Shown here in pieces: positions 11,001-21,566 of a DNA stretch of 64,000 nt (positions are counted from its first letter, which is position 1; every line of letters begins with the position of its first letter). Position numbers and translations under genes: made by a program. Source of the stretch: Pratylenchus scribneri (Eukaryota; Nematoda; Chromadorea; Rhabditida; Pratylenchidae); the NCBI GenBank assembly GCA_030063045.1, contig JAQSEB010000147.1, positions 1,178,001 through 1,242,000 of the forward strand. The letters are read 5' to 3'. Under the pieces are notes generated by a model that was not told the origin of the DNA, ran no database searches, and saw nothing but the letters and a program-made list of their open reading frames with translations.

Positions 11001-12779
11001 ATGGATAATATTTTGACCAAGAGGGCAGGCATCTTGATCATTATAGCTCAATAATTTTTTTTAACTTTTTGATAACTTTTTTGCAATTTTTATAACTTTT
11101 TACATTTATATCACTTATTCAACCTTTTTGGAAATTTTCTGAAAATTTTACATAAAAAATGAAATTGGATCTTTTCGAAATTTTTTTAATTAAACCAATT
11201 TGGTCTAAAATTGTAATTATTGGGAATATTTTACATCAAAAATTTTCAACTAAGGGTACGAATTAACAAAATAGGAAAAAAAAAGGTAGGTACGAGTACG
11301 AAGAAAATTCCCAAGTCACAACTCTAGTTAAGGGTTATGGGTGTCTGAAATTGAAATTTCACAGATGAGCTTACTCTCGAGTCTGTACAATTTCTAGAAG
11401 TCGGGATTTCCCAAATTCGGCAGCCCAATTTCTTGCCGATTTCCGGAAATCGGTTCCCATTTTCGGTGTAATATATATATATGAACCAGAGCCCCTCTGC
11501 TTCTTTAGTGGTGGCCGAAACGAATATATGGGACAGTGAATTCGAGTAAAATTATATTTAGGGCATAAAATTTTAAATATATTGGTGGGACCGAAAAAAG
11601 CATAAGATTTAATGAGGGCCATTTCCTAATTATTAGATTAACTCATTAAATTCACAAATTAAAATGATTTAAATATTTTAGAAATCTGCAAACCCTATCC
11701 CACTAATAATCCCAGAAAAGATTGGAAAGAGAAATGCCATTTCCAATGTGATAAGACAAATGGATATGGTTTAATGGATGTTTTGGGATGGGGCTATCAT
11801 AAAGATAAAGCGAATGATTCAGATGGGAGAAATTGGTACAAATCTGCCGGAGCACTGTATTCAGGTTAGAATTAGAAGTAGCTTTATATTTATATTTATG
11901 TTTTGCTGCCAATATTAAAATTATATATCCAGCAGTAATTAAATCCACTTTATCATTAAGGAATAAAATTAAAAATATATTGTACTGAAAAGTGACGGAT
12001 ATATGCTTATATCTTTTTAAAAATTAAAAGAGGTCCTAATTGTAAGGTAATATCGGAAATTTAAGAAACTGCCATCGAATTTGCGATGTTTATAAATAAA
12101 TAAAAATAATATTCAAAAAGTAACAAATCAAATTTTTCATTTGAGTTGGTGAATATCGTATTGTCAAAGGTACGAATATGGAACAGGCAATGATGGATGA
12201 AATCCGTAACAATGGATCTGTTGTAGCTGGTTTTACAATCTATACCGATTTTCGGACTGCAAATCGTCAATTACCTTATTCTGTAAGTTAAGCATTTTAT
12301 TCACTATATATTACTTTTTTTTTAATAATTCCGATTTATGTTTTTTAAGTTTAATTTATTTATATTTAATCAAAAATTTCGAGGTTAGATTTTATTTAAT
12401 CTGATAATAAAATAGTTAAATTAAACACTTAGGATGAATTATATTTTTGGTAAATTTTCGAGATTGTATGAAAATTGGTCGAGAAATAATTCGCTGTAAA
12501 ATTAATTGTGTTAAATTTTAGCCCGGCCCTAACGCCACAGAACGAGGTTTACATGCCGTCCGTTTGATTGGTTTTGGTGAGATGAAATGCACTGGAGGAT
12601 TGTCTGGAAAATATTGGTTGGCGGCTAATTCTTGGGGCGCAGATTGGAGCGACTTTAATGGATTGTTTCGAATTGTCCGTGGCAGTGACAGCAAAAAAAT
12701 GGACATTGAAAAATTGGAAGTTTCATGGGGTACGGTGATTAGGCGTAATCTTATTGAATGGTTTAAAGAGAAAGAGTGA
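5090..12779 (+). CDS. secreted cathepsin-B-like (C1A) protein, catalytic-Cys exon not found
   Basis: Exons: 5090-5395, 6009-6130, 6179-6388, 6448-6557, 9177-9388, 10576-about 10898, 11682-11864, 12146-12282, 12522-12779. The start MPYLIKMPSPYNK leads to a hydrophobic signal segment near residues 36-55, then a 270-residue extension I do not recognise. Exon 5 ends in phase 0 and exon 6 opens in phase 0. Exon 6 reaches the cathepsin-B mature-start pattern EFDLRKAPEFEKCAKV. Exons 7-9 give the C-lobe: paired cysteines, active-site His in GLHAVRLIGFG, active-site Asn in YWLAANSWGADW. The DQG-CGSCWAF segment is absent. The strong donor after 10898 (phase 2) does not fit the next acceptor (needs phase 1), so an exon seems missing from the 783-nt intron. 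The product may be an inactive TINAG-like homologue or a damaged gene. AATAAA follows near 12846. Confidence 0.7.
5745..5900. repeat. MITE-like repeat in intron 1
   Basis: Contains TTGGCCAAGTTA, AAAAATATTATTTTTCGG and a G-rich GGGTTTAGGATAAGGG core. The same ordered modules occur in the dehydrogenase introns at 27690-27885 and 29720-29945, so this looks like a diverged member of that family. Confidence 0.45.
7641..8865. mobile_element. non-autonomous hAT-type element, AACCG-rich
   Basis: Terminal inverted repeats TAGGGTTGCTCAAAGTCGG at 7641 and the complement ending GAGCAACCCTA at 8865. The element is flanked by an exact 8-bp duplication ATAAATAG (7633-7640 and 8866-8873). Subterminal zones are dense arrays of AAACCG/CGGTTT in both orientations. 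Eight-base duplications with a T/CAGGG terminus are the hAT signature. At 1225 bp without an open transposase frame it must be mobilised in trans. It sits in the right arm of the palindrome, whose left arm (7060-7067) keeps the unoccupied site. Confidence 0.9.
8165..8540. mobile_element. small inverted-repeat element nested in the hAT copy
   Basis: Ends CACTATATGGAAATAAGCAC (8165) and GTGCTTATTTCCATATAGCG (8540) are inverted repeats. Inside are a second inverted pair (GAGTGGACTCC near 8242, GGAGTCCACTC near 8329), the phrase CTCGCTGGAATGTGTTGGAA shared with 31463, and GACGCGTCGATTGG shared with the foldback at 31138-31825. It is the third layer of nesting at this site. No clear target duplication was found. 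Confidence 0.65.
9449..10054. mobile_element. non-autonomous hAT-type element, CAATATT-rich
   Basis: Begins TAGGGGGCGAATTTTTATT and ends AAATATAAATCCGCCCCCTA. An exact 8-bp duplication CAAATTAA flanks it at 9441-9448 and 10055-10062. Inner sequence repeats CAATATT/AATATTG in both orientations. Length 606 bp, no protein frame. It lies in intron 5 of the cathepsin-B-like gene. An exon-like open stretch at 9452-9544 is inside the element's left end and is therefore not taken as an exon. Confidence 0.88.
11345..11620. repeat. repeat in the intron that should hold the catalytic exon
   Basis: Shares CTCGAGTCTGTACAA, a following TAGAA and ATTTCC module with 56760-56820 in another receptor's intron, so it is a dispersed repeat. 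The long minus-strand open frame here has no protein-like features. Its presence in the 783-nt intron where the active-site exon is expected may point to a transposon-associated loss. Confidence 0.45.
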
Positions 12780-14093
12780 TTGCTGAGGATAATTTATTGA
12801 TGATTTTATTACGATTACATACATTGAATAATTGTATCTGCAAAGAATAAAAATATTTTTGTTAATTTTTTTGTAAGGCCATTTTCCGATTAAGAAAGCG
12901 GCCAGAATGATTCCAAAACTACGAATTTAATTGAATTTTCACCAAAAAAGTTATAGAAATAATATAATTATTTTACTTATTTGTTAATACATTCGTTAGG
13001 CCGAAAGCTGAGAATTGCCAAATCTAGTATAATCGACAAAAAATTGCCGAAAGATGAGAACGCCAAAAGCCCACTCATTAAATTTATAAATATTTTTAAC
13101 AAAAAATTTATATACCTTCCAAAGCCTGATTTTTTGCTTCAAATACCTTCCAAAATCTGATTTTTTTGTCTGAAAACGGGGAAAAACCTGATTTTCCCAA
13201 AAAAATCTGAGATCCCTGCCAATAATAGATAAGCAAATTTGGCAAAAATTCTTATGACTAATAAGTGTACTTACTTATATTTTGCTTCAAAATATTGTTT
13301 CATTCTAGCAGGATTATTTCTATTTTTATTTCTAAAAAAAATTGAGAAATTTTATTCTTATGTGGGCATATGAATTTTTTTTATGAATTCAATTAAGAAA
13401 TTCCCCTTTTTAATTTTAATTTAATTTTCAAACAATTCCGTGATTGTCTTAATTTTCCATTTTGTAGGCGTATTTTGTCATTTGGTAAATTTTATTTGAG
13501 TATTTCTGTTAATTTACATAATTCACATTTCACATGTATTGCGTGTCTAGTTTTAAAAAATTTTGATCATTTTTCTTCTTATTTAGAGAAGTTGAATTAT
13601 TAAATAAAAGCAAGTAAAAAAGAACATGCATAGAATTTCTCCTTTCTAATTCTAATAGAGCATGACCTCTCTGAATAAGTATAATTTAATTTATAATGAC
13701 CAGGAAATTCAATTAATTCAATTTTCACAGTTTATTATTATTTAATATTTAGACTAAAATTTTATTAAAATTATATATGCTCTTTAATTCCCCAATCCCC
13801 CCCCCCCCCCCCCACTCTCCAATAATTCACCACTCTCTATTAATTCCTCACCCCTAGCAAAAAGAGGCCTAACTCAAAATTAAAATTTCTGAAATTTATA
13901 AACCCCGGGGCTTTTAATAAAATAAATATGGTATATAGGAATCAAAAAAATGAAGGAGAAATCCAGCAAATGTGCGAAAATGAACTTCCTTCGAAAAAAC
14001 AGGCAATAAAGTGTGGAATCATTCATATTAAGCAATTTATAAATCTTTTATATTTTTAGCTAATATTAAACATTCTTCATCCGCATCCTGCTG
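12780..14093. other. intergenic DNA with repeat remnant and C-tract
   Basis: Follows the 3' end of the protease-like gene. About 13002-13070 holds a copy of the GGCCGAAAGCTGAGAATTGCC end of the foldback family seen at 6857. A 16-nt C-run sits at 13798-13813. No gene is seen. Confidence 0.5.
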
Positions 14094-17000
14094 ATGCTGA
14101 TGGAATCCGCGCCAATTCCAATTCTTACATTTTCGTCAAATCCAAATAATTATTATACCTCCAACAACAATACAACCATATTATTGGTCAACAATGCGCA
14201 GATTGGACTTGTGCTCTGCTTTCAAATAATTTCTCTTCTGCTGATTGGGAATTTGCTATTGTTTGTGCCAATATTTAGGCGAATATCTATAAAAATTTCG
14301 GCCATGATGAAATTATACCTTAGCTTCCATTCTCTCATGTTATTTTTGCAATTGGCAACTTATTTACAAAAGGGGAGTTTTTTAACGATTTTTATTTGCA
14401 TAATAATATATTTTAAAATTGTTCCGAAAAAGAGAATAAATAAATTGGTAATTGATTCAAAATTTGCTTCTTAATATGTGTATTTAGAACATGGCTGGAC
14501 TAGCATGTTTCTGTACCAAATTTTTTGGGCTAAATTGCACAATTATAATAAATTAATGGGGACGGGGATTCCCCGTCACGGGGATCAAATTGTTCAGAGG
14601 ATATTCCGGGGTGATTTTCCGTGTAAAATGATCCCTTTCTCCGGGGCTGCAAATCTAATCGAAACACTTGCATTGATGTTTTATATGACCACCAAAAAAA
14701 TTTTTTGCAAATTGTGGACCCAAATAGGGAACTGTGCATTTTTTTTTGCCATTTTTATCATCTCTTATTTAAAAAAAAACCATAATTTTGATTAAATGTA
14801 ACCGTTCCAAAAAAATTGTTCTAGTGTTAGCAACTAGTACGAAATTTGCGGACGAAACGGCCTGGCGCCGTGGGTAGTAAAGCTGTTGAGGAATTGTTTA
14901 TAGCAATTTATTATGAATAAAATTAGTCACAAAAAACATCAAGAGCTTTGGCCAATGTTGAGTATTCACCGAATTATGGTCAAAAAACGACCAAAAACAT
15001 AATTTTAACTAAAAATCGGGCCATAACTCGGTGAATATTCAAAATTGGCCAAAACTTTTGATATCATTTTGTAGCTAATTTTATGCCTACTCAAGTGTCC
15101 TAAACAATTCCACACCAGCTTTACCACCATCGGCACCGGACCATTTAGTCCGCAAATGTCGGCTAATCGTTAACCAAAAGTTTTTCTGTTATTCATAGTT
15201 AATTTATTTTTATTTCCTTTATTATAATAAATCCTAAAAATTTTACTCATTTTAGGCTTTTGCGCTGTTTGATCCGCGCACCAATTTGAATCTTGTCATT
15301 TGGATCTACGATATCTCGGGCCCTTATCAATTCATACAGCCGTATTTGTCATTGATGTTGACTGTGGAGCGCATTTTGATCATCCGTTTCCCACTTTCTT
15401 TTATGCAATACCGAAAACATTATATTTGGGCAGTGGCACTTTTGACACCTTTTGTTTATTTTTTAGCAATAATTTGGGATATTCTTGAGATGCCATTAAA
15501 TCCGAGCCAAGGTAAAATCAATCATCTTTTAAAAATAAATTATTAGGCCACTAAATAATTTGGCATTCATTATTCGGAAGGACTGCATTGGCGCCTTGCT
15601 TTTTTCGTTGATCCATTCCACAAAATGCCTATTGCAAAAATAATTTTTGATTTCTAATAAATCAGAAACCGGTTTTAGACCCTTTAAATCTTATACCAAT
15701 TTGTAGATCTCATCGAGGCGCATCGATTGGTATATAAAATGTCAGATTTTGGCCCTTAATAAAATAGTTTAAACCAAAAACTGAAAAAAAAAGGTTTAAA
15801 TGGTTAAATACCCTTTAATTTCTAGTCAAAACATGACATTATATATACCAATCGATGCTTCTCGATGAAATATATAAATTGGTATAAGGTTTTTAGGGTC
15901 TAAAACCGGTTTCATATTTGTTAGAAGTAAAAACTGTTTATAGGCATTTTATGTGATTACTGTTTTTTTTTTAAAGAAAAACCTAAGGAAGGAAGGAAGG
16001 CCAATTAATAAGCACTATTCCTTTAAAAAAACAAGATGGCCCTCCTACTGCTGCCGAACTGAGATAGAATAATTTTTTACCAGAAAAAATTTAAACAATT
16101 TATACTTATTTTTAAAATTTTCCCATATATAACACAGCTCTCATTGCACCACCTTTAATCTTCACATCGCCAACATTTCGTTTTATTCCACAAACCACAT
16201 TGAAATTGATCTTTGGTGGATTGGACATTTTTGCTAGTGTCTTTTTCTTTATGTGCTTAAACAAGCAGATGCACAAACAAATTGTATTCTAATATTAAAA
16301 ACCGTATTTGGCGCATTTAGAAAATTTTATATTTATGCGAGTTTTGAAAATTAGTACAATTATAATTTAAATTTGCTCTCATAAATCAGAAAACGCTTTT
16401 TTTTACCTTACCAACCTTTTACCAATTTGTAGATCTCATCGGGACGCATCGAATTTTTTTTAAAAATGTCAAGTTTTGGCCAAAAATTAAAGAGTTAAAA
16501 CCAAAAACTGAAATATGGTTTAAATGGTTTAATACCCTTTAATTTTAACCAAACCATAATAAATTATTTAGCATTCGATGCGTTTAAATGAGGTCTACAA
16601 AATTGTATAAGGTTTGTATAATCAAAACCGGCTTCTGATTTATTAGAATAAATTTAAATTATAAATGCACTAATTTTCAAAAAGCCTATAAATGTCCGAT
16701 TTTCAAAACGCCCCTCAACCATAGAAAGCTAAGGAAGTCATAAATAAAATAAATTAAAAATATAAATATTTTATTTTTTTTTTCTTATATATTTTGGAAA
16801 ATCATAATGAATTCCTTGAAAAATTATTTCAGAAAAATCGAGTCGTCAAATTTACTATTGTTTGCGAAATTATTATGGAAATATTGCCGGCATTTATTTT
16901 CCAGATTCGAAATTTGGCGAATGTAAGTAAAAAAATTAAATTTAAAAAATATATTAGGTACATAAAAAAATTATAAAAATAGTCATTATTTGTGAGCATA

Positions 17001-17230
17001 TGAATGGAATATGTCATTTAAAGATAACAATTGCTACATGGAATCAGTATATCAACGTCATTTCAATTTTATTGGCCACAATGAATTTGACCCTTTGTGT
17101 GCTTTATTATAATTGGATTTTCTTGATAGTTGGACCACGCCGAATCGGCGGTGGTGTCTCAGTATCGGGCCAAGTGAAAATTATTGCAGTAAAAAGTGCA
17201 AATAATGTTGTGGCAATGGAACAAAGTTAA
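14094..17230 (+). CDS. seven-transmembrane receptor (nematode chemoreceptor type)
   Basis: Clear exons: about 14094-14390 (TM1 and TM2), 15256-15511 (TM3-TM4), 16138-16283 (TM5), 16833-16922 and 17024-17230 (TM6-TM7 and tail). Phases match across the last four. TM1 reads IGLVLCFQIISLLLIGNLLL. TM3 ends LTVERILIIRFPLSF, where ERI stands in the DRY position. The last exon has NVISILLATMNLTLCVLYYN, then a basic tail and stop. The link between the TM2 and TM3 exons is unresolved. A short exon near 14487-14560 (KHGWTSMFLYQIFW in one phase) is possible, but no donor in the right phase is obvious, and a foldback element lies in that intron. No AATAAA-bearing signal is certain, though AATAAA occurs at about 17237. 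Either ATG at 14094 or 14100 could start it. Confidence 0.72.
14826..15174. mobile_element. foldback MITE in receptor intron
   Basis: Inverted arms: GTTAGCAACTAGTACGAAAT at the left, and the complement of GTTAACGATTAGCCGACATT at the right. Both continue into TTTGCGGAC and a long matching stretch around TAGTAAAGCTG / CAGCTTTACCA. The centre holds GGCCATAACTCGGTGAATATT and its partner. The element at 50040-50345 shares GCTAATTTTATGCCTA and the GGCCATAACTTG core. Confidence 0.75.
15652..15926. mobile_element. foldback MITE, family TTCTAA...AACCGG
   Basis: Near-perfect palindrome. TTCTAATAAATCAGAAACCG at the left pairs with the right end CCGGTTTCATATTTGTTAGAA. Inner arms carry CTTATACCAATTTGTAGATC and ATCGATTGGTATATA, pairing with TATATACCAATCGATGC. 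No coding sequence. It lies in the TM4-TM5 intron of the receptor. Confidence 0.85.
16381..16647. mobile_element. foldback MITE, second and diverged copy
   Basis: Same modules as 15652-15926: TAAATCAGAAAACG at the left, CCAATTTGTAGATCTCATCG inside, and AAAACCGGCTTCTGATTTAT at the right. It is more degenerate and lies in the next intron of the same receptor gene. Confidence 0.75.
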
Positions 17231-19170
17231 CACGAAATAAATTTATTTCTGTACATCTTTATGCATAATTCAAGCATATTTTTTGTCATCATATTTTTGT
17301 ATAAGATTTAAGGAAAAAAAATTAAAAGACTGAAACATATAAAATTTTTACAAAAATAATGGAATTTTTATATGTTTTTTTCACTGGAAAAGTGATAGAA
17401 AATATTGGTTGGCGTTGACAGCTAATTCTTTAGGCTCGGCTTATACATAGTCAAAATTCAAAATATATTTCTATTCAATATTGCCTGTGGAAGTGGAAGC
17501 GCGAAGCGGCATTGAAACATCTAAATTTTAACTTTTATCATAAGGTCCGATCTATTCGATGATTTGGTCCTTTTGGCAAGGCTGGAAAATTGAATTTTTT
17601 AAAAGCCATTTTTAATTAATATTTTTTAAATGTTATTTAATATTTAGTATAATATTCTTGTACTTAAAAAAATATCTATAATAAGAGGGCAAACAAATTC
17701 GCATCATTAAAATTCATTCTTTCCCCTTAATTCCACAGACTGAATGTATTTTCTGCTGGAAGTTTTGCATTTAAGCTTATTTTATTAGTTGGCCTAGCCT
17801 TTGGACTTCTGTGAAACGTGAATGAATCACCCGCTTGGTCTAATTTTAATTAGAAAAGCAAATAAATAAAAAAATCATTTGTACATAAAAAATAATTTAA
17901 CATTTGGTCATTTTATTAATGAAATCATCACATTAAAATGTTTAATTTTTCCTCATATAAATTTGGTATTTGGTCATCACATCACGTCATTCATCCATAT
18001 TTTTTATTCCAACCAAAATTTCCATCTTGCAGCAGTCTGCAATTTATTCGTCTACGTCATTTTCATTTCTGCCGCTGCTGATGATGCCTTCAAGCAATTT
18101 CTCTACCACCTTCTTTTCCTTTCACAACCGCGCCCATTTCCCGTTGCGCAGTGATTCATTCCCTTCCCACCTTCCATCCAACCCAAATCATCAAATCATA
18201 CCACCTCCAAAATCTTTCAAAATTTCCAACCTAAAATCGGCGGGAGTTCTGCTGGCTCATCCAAAAATGTTCCCATAACCTTGAAGGACATCCACAGCAA
18301 TTTTAAAATAAGTTTTCATGCTTGAATGAACAAGTTGGTCAAACACCTTCTTGATTAATGTGCTATGGAAAGTTGATGATAACATAAAATTAGTAGGTGT
18401 CAATGACGTCTACAATAATGAAATATTTTGTTTTTAAAAATACACTCTACTTCTTATAAATAACAATAATTTGATTTATATAAAAAAAATTTTTTCCATT
18501 CATTTCTAAACTACTATTATTAATACAAAATTTATTCTCTGTTCCAATTTAAATGATCGAAATCAGCTTTTATTATATTTTAATAATTCTAGTCAATTTC
18601 CTAGGCAGCAAATGTTTTAATTAGCGTAAAATAATTTTTAATTTTTTTCCCCATAAAATACATATAAATTATAGTTATAATAATTATATGACCCTTATTC
18701 AAATTTAATTCGACCTATTTTTTCAAAATTTTTTCTTAAATCATTTTTTCACATAATTTTATTTTTATTTGTTAATTTGTCGGCGTCTAATGAAATTTTT
18801 GCTGAGTGAGCATGTCAAATTGGCTATGAAAATGGGATTTTGAGGGCGTTAATTTGGGATTTGTAATTTTTAGACGGAATGGGGGAATTGGAGAGTGGGA
18901 ATTGGGGCAATCGACGACAATAAAAACAAAGAAAAAATGCGGTGAATTTTTGATTAATTGGCAAGCTTGGTTAGCGCGAAATGTGCAGAAAAGTTTTGAA
19001 TTGGATGGGAACAAAGGAATTAGAGGTGAAAATCTTCGAAAATTTTTAAGTTTCCTCACTCCTCACTGATGGTTCAGTTCAACCTTTTAGGAAAATTTAA
19101 TGATTTCCTTAAAAAATTAAAATTAAGTTTATGTTTTAGTTTTTAAATTTATTCTAACTTAAATGATCAC
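17231..19170. other. intergenic DNA, no gene recognised
   Basis: Contains AATAAA-type 3' sequence for the receptor. Open stretches near 17900-18280 and 18790-19070 overlap on both strands and lack splice or protein signatures. I see no RNA gene. Confidence 0.5.
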
Positions 19171-19581
19171 GGTAAAAACCCTATTCGCTACCGGCGGATT
19201 CGCTACCGCCCGATTCGCTACCCATTTTTGTATTATCAGACTCTGGCTACCTGGGATTAAAAGTTAAAAAATCTAATTTGGTGTCATTCGAAAGCTGAGA
19301 TTCTGCTCTATCGAATGATATTAAAAACTTCCCGATTGGTTGATTTTTGGCCAAGTTATGGCCAGAAAATACGATTTGGCCATAAAATGCAATAATTTGA
19401 GCATAACATGGCCAAAAATCAACCAATCGGGAAGTTTTTAATATCATTCGATAGAGCCGAATCTCAGCTTTTGAATGATACCAAATTTATTTTATCACAG
19501 GGAGCCAGAGTCTGATAAGTACAAAAACGGGTAGCGAATCGGGCGGTAGCGAATCCGCCGGTAGCGAATAGACCCCTCATC
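19171..19581. mobile_element. palindromic MITE with 9-bp target duplication
   Basis: Flanked by AATGATCAC (19162-19170 and 19582-19590). The ends differ slightly (GGTAAAAACCCTATTCGC against GATGAGGGGTCTATTCGC). From CTATTCGCTACCGGCGG inward the arms are almost perfect complements, with three spaced ATTCGCTACC repeats at each end. A 9-bp duplication with a long inverted repeat fits a Mutator-like or hAT-related MITE. Minus-strand open frames here are palindrome artefacts. Confidence 0.85.
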
Positions 19582-20023
19582 AATGATCACTATGCTAAAG
19601 AGAGATAACCTCAATTTTTAATCAAAACATTTATTTGGTCTTTAAGATTTTTATAAAGCTAATATTTTTAGCGAATTCTCATTCTCATGCATAGCCAAAA
19701 ATAAATAAAAATGGTGTCAATGAATGTAGGAGATATTCCCCTCCTCTCTTTTTATATTTATTTTTTATGTTTGTTGCATTTATATTTCTGAGTTGTTTAT
19801 TTTTGACCATCTAAATCAGCAAATTTTGATCAAGGCCAAGCAACTTGTTTATTGGTCTTTCTTTTATTTCCTTTTCATTTTTCGAACTTGTTTCTCTTCT
19901 TTATCCCATCCTAATATTTTTGTTGTGGGCAAATTGCCGGCCATTCCTTACATTTCCCATTCCAAATTATTAGCTACCCCCGAAAAATAAATCAAGTCCG
20001 ATCAAATCACCTTTTCTTTGACC

Positions 20024-20524
20024 CAGGCATGACCACGGCTACGGCTAAGCCGCGGTTAGCCGCGGCTAGCCGCGGCTACGGGCGGCTAACGGCTACAAAT
20101 TTTGAAAATTTGACGGCTAAAGGGCGGCTAACGGCTATAAACCCATAGCCGCGGTTAGCCGTGGGATAGCCGCCATCCACAAATTTTCTATTTTTTAAAG
20201 AACTTTTCTTAAAATTCCCTCCATCAATATTTATTATTTTTTAATTTACAAATTTTTGCCATATTTTAAAATTTTTTGGTAAATAATTTGCAAATTTTTC
20301 CCAGCGGGATAATTTTTTGCCTATTTTTTCTTTTCTGGACTATTTTTTAAAAATTTTTTTGACCAAAAAATTTTTTTTCTAAAATACGGCTAACCGCGGC
20401 TAGCCGCGGGCGGCTACGGCTATAAAATTTCAAAAAATAGGCGGCTACGGGCGGCTACGGCTATGAAATAGCCACGGCTAAAACGGCTACGGCTACAGAA
20501 AAATTGTAGCCGTGGTCATGCCTG
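20024..20524. mobile_element. non-autonomous hAT-type element, CGGCTA-rich
   Basis: Ends CAGGCATGACCACGGCTACG and the complement GTAGCCGTGGTCATGCCTG. Exact 8-bp duplication CTTTGACC at 20016-20023 and 20525-20532. Both flanks of the element are packed with CGGCTA/TAGCCG and GCGGCTA units around an A+T-rich middle. 501 bp, no coding frame. Confidence 0.92.
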
Positions 20525-20631
20525 CTTTGACCATCATTTTATTGAGGAATGAGGATTTGCCACGCCTAAATATATAAATTTATAAACCAATTGCAAAAAT
20601 GGTGAAAATTTTACTTTTTTTTTTAATATTT

Positions 20632-21557
20632 CAATGGCTTCTAGTCTTTTGGTCAACGCGACATTTGGTCAATTACCATTTGGTCAACTGACAATTTGGT
20701 CAACTAGTGTAAAAATGACACTTTGGTCAACTAGGGTAAAAATTACTATTTGGTCAACAGCCTATAAAAAAGACATTTGGTCAACAGATAGTTTTCTTGT
20801 TTCTGCTATTCTACGTGGAAATTGTATCGATTCAAGGATTTTTCGACCATCCTGTATTCAATCCACGCATCTATTTTCAAAAAATTTAAATCTTAGACAT
20901 TTTATTTGAATTCTTAACTGTACAAAAATGGAAAATAAGTCAGGACATCAGGAGAATTATTTTCCTATATTTTCTACATTTATTTTATACTGATGTGTAT
21001 ATAGTCCAAGTATTAGAAAAAATTGTACTATAGAATTATTATACACATGTGTATAAAAGCTAGGATTCGGCGGTACCGGTACTTTTGTCAAAAATCGGTA
21101 CCAGTACTTGCCGGTTCCGGCGTAGTCGGTACTCGGTTCTGGGTTTGGGGTCGGTACCCGGTACCGGCACTTTTCGCTAGTCGGTACCGGTACTGGCCAC
21201 CCCCGGCCCGGTACTTCGGTACCAGTACCGACCGGTACTGCGGTACCGCCGAACCCTATATAAAACTGGGACTAAAATATGGATACAAAAAGTGGGGTAC
21301 TCATACTCATCCATAAAATTTCGATAATCTGGTGCCATGATCGGATTCAGGCGATCTAAAATTCCTGAATATATTTATTGACACTTATTGTAAATGAATG
21401 TGAATAGCAATATTTTTAATTTGTTGACCAAATGTCTTTTTCCTAGGTTGTTGACCAAATTGACAGTTGACCAAATTGTTATTTATACCCTAGTTGACCA
21501 AATTGTACTTTTAACACTAGTTGACCAAATGTCGCGTTGACCAAAAGACATGTAGCC
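20632..21557. mobile_element. inverted-repeat element with arrays of TTTGGTCAAC
   Basis: The terminal zones of about 150 bp are inverted repeats, each holding six to seven TTTGGTCAA(C) units spaced 20-30 bp. The tips are GTCTTTTGGTCAACGCGACA and its complement. TTAATATTT occurs at 20623-20631 and 21558-21566 as a likely 9-bp target duplication. The centre holds the CGGTACC element. An open frame over the left array simply translates the repeats. Confidence 0.82.
21061..21258. mobile_element. GGTACC-rich hAT-like element nested in the TTTGGTCAAC element
   Basis: Starts TAGGATTCGGCGGTACCGG and ends GGTACCGCCGAACCCTA. The interior is almost entirely CGGTACC/GGTACTGG variants in both orientations. 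The flanks TATAAAAG (ending one base before the element) and TATAAAAC (21259-21266) match at 7 of 8 positions, so the target duplication is plausible but imperfect. Confidence 0.72.
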
Positions 21558-21566
21558 TTAATATTT

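Noticed and set aside
14490..14795. Second TM2-TM3 exon of the receptor at 14490-14560
   Set aside because: The peptide is plausible in one phase, but no donor in the required phase is present, so it is left as a possibility in the gene entry.
20634..20909. Open frame with repeated WST and FGQL peptides
   Set aside because: It is the translation of TTTGGTCAAC repeats in a transposon end.
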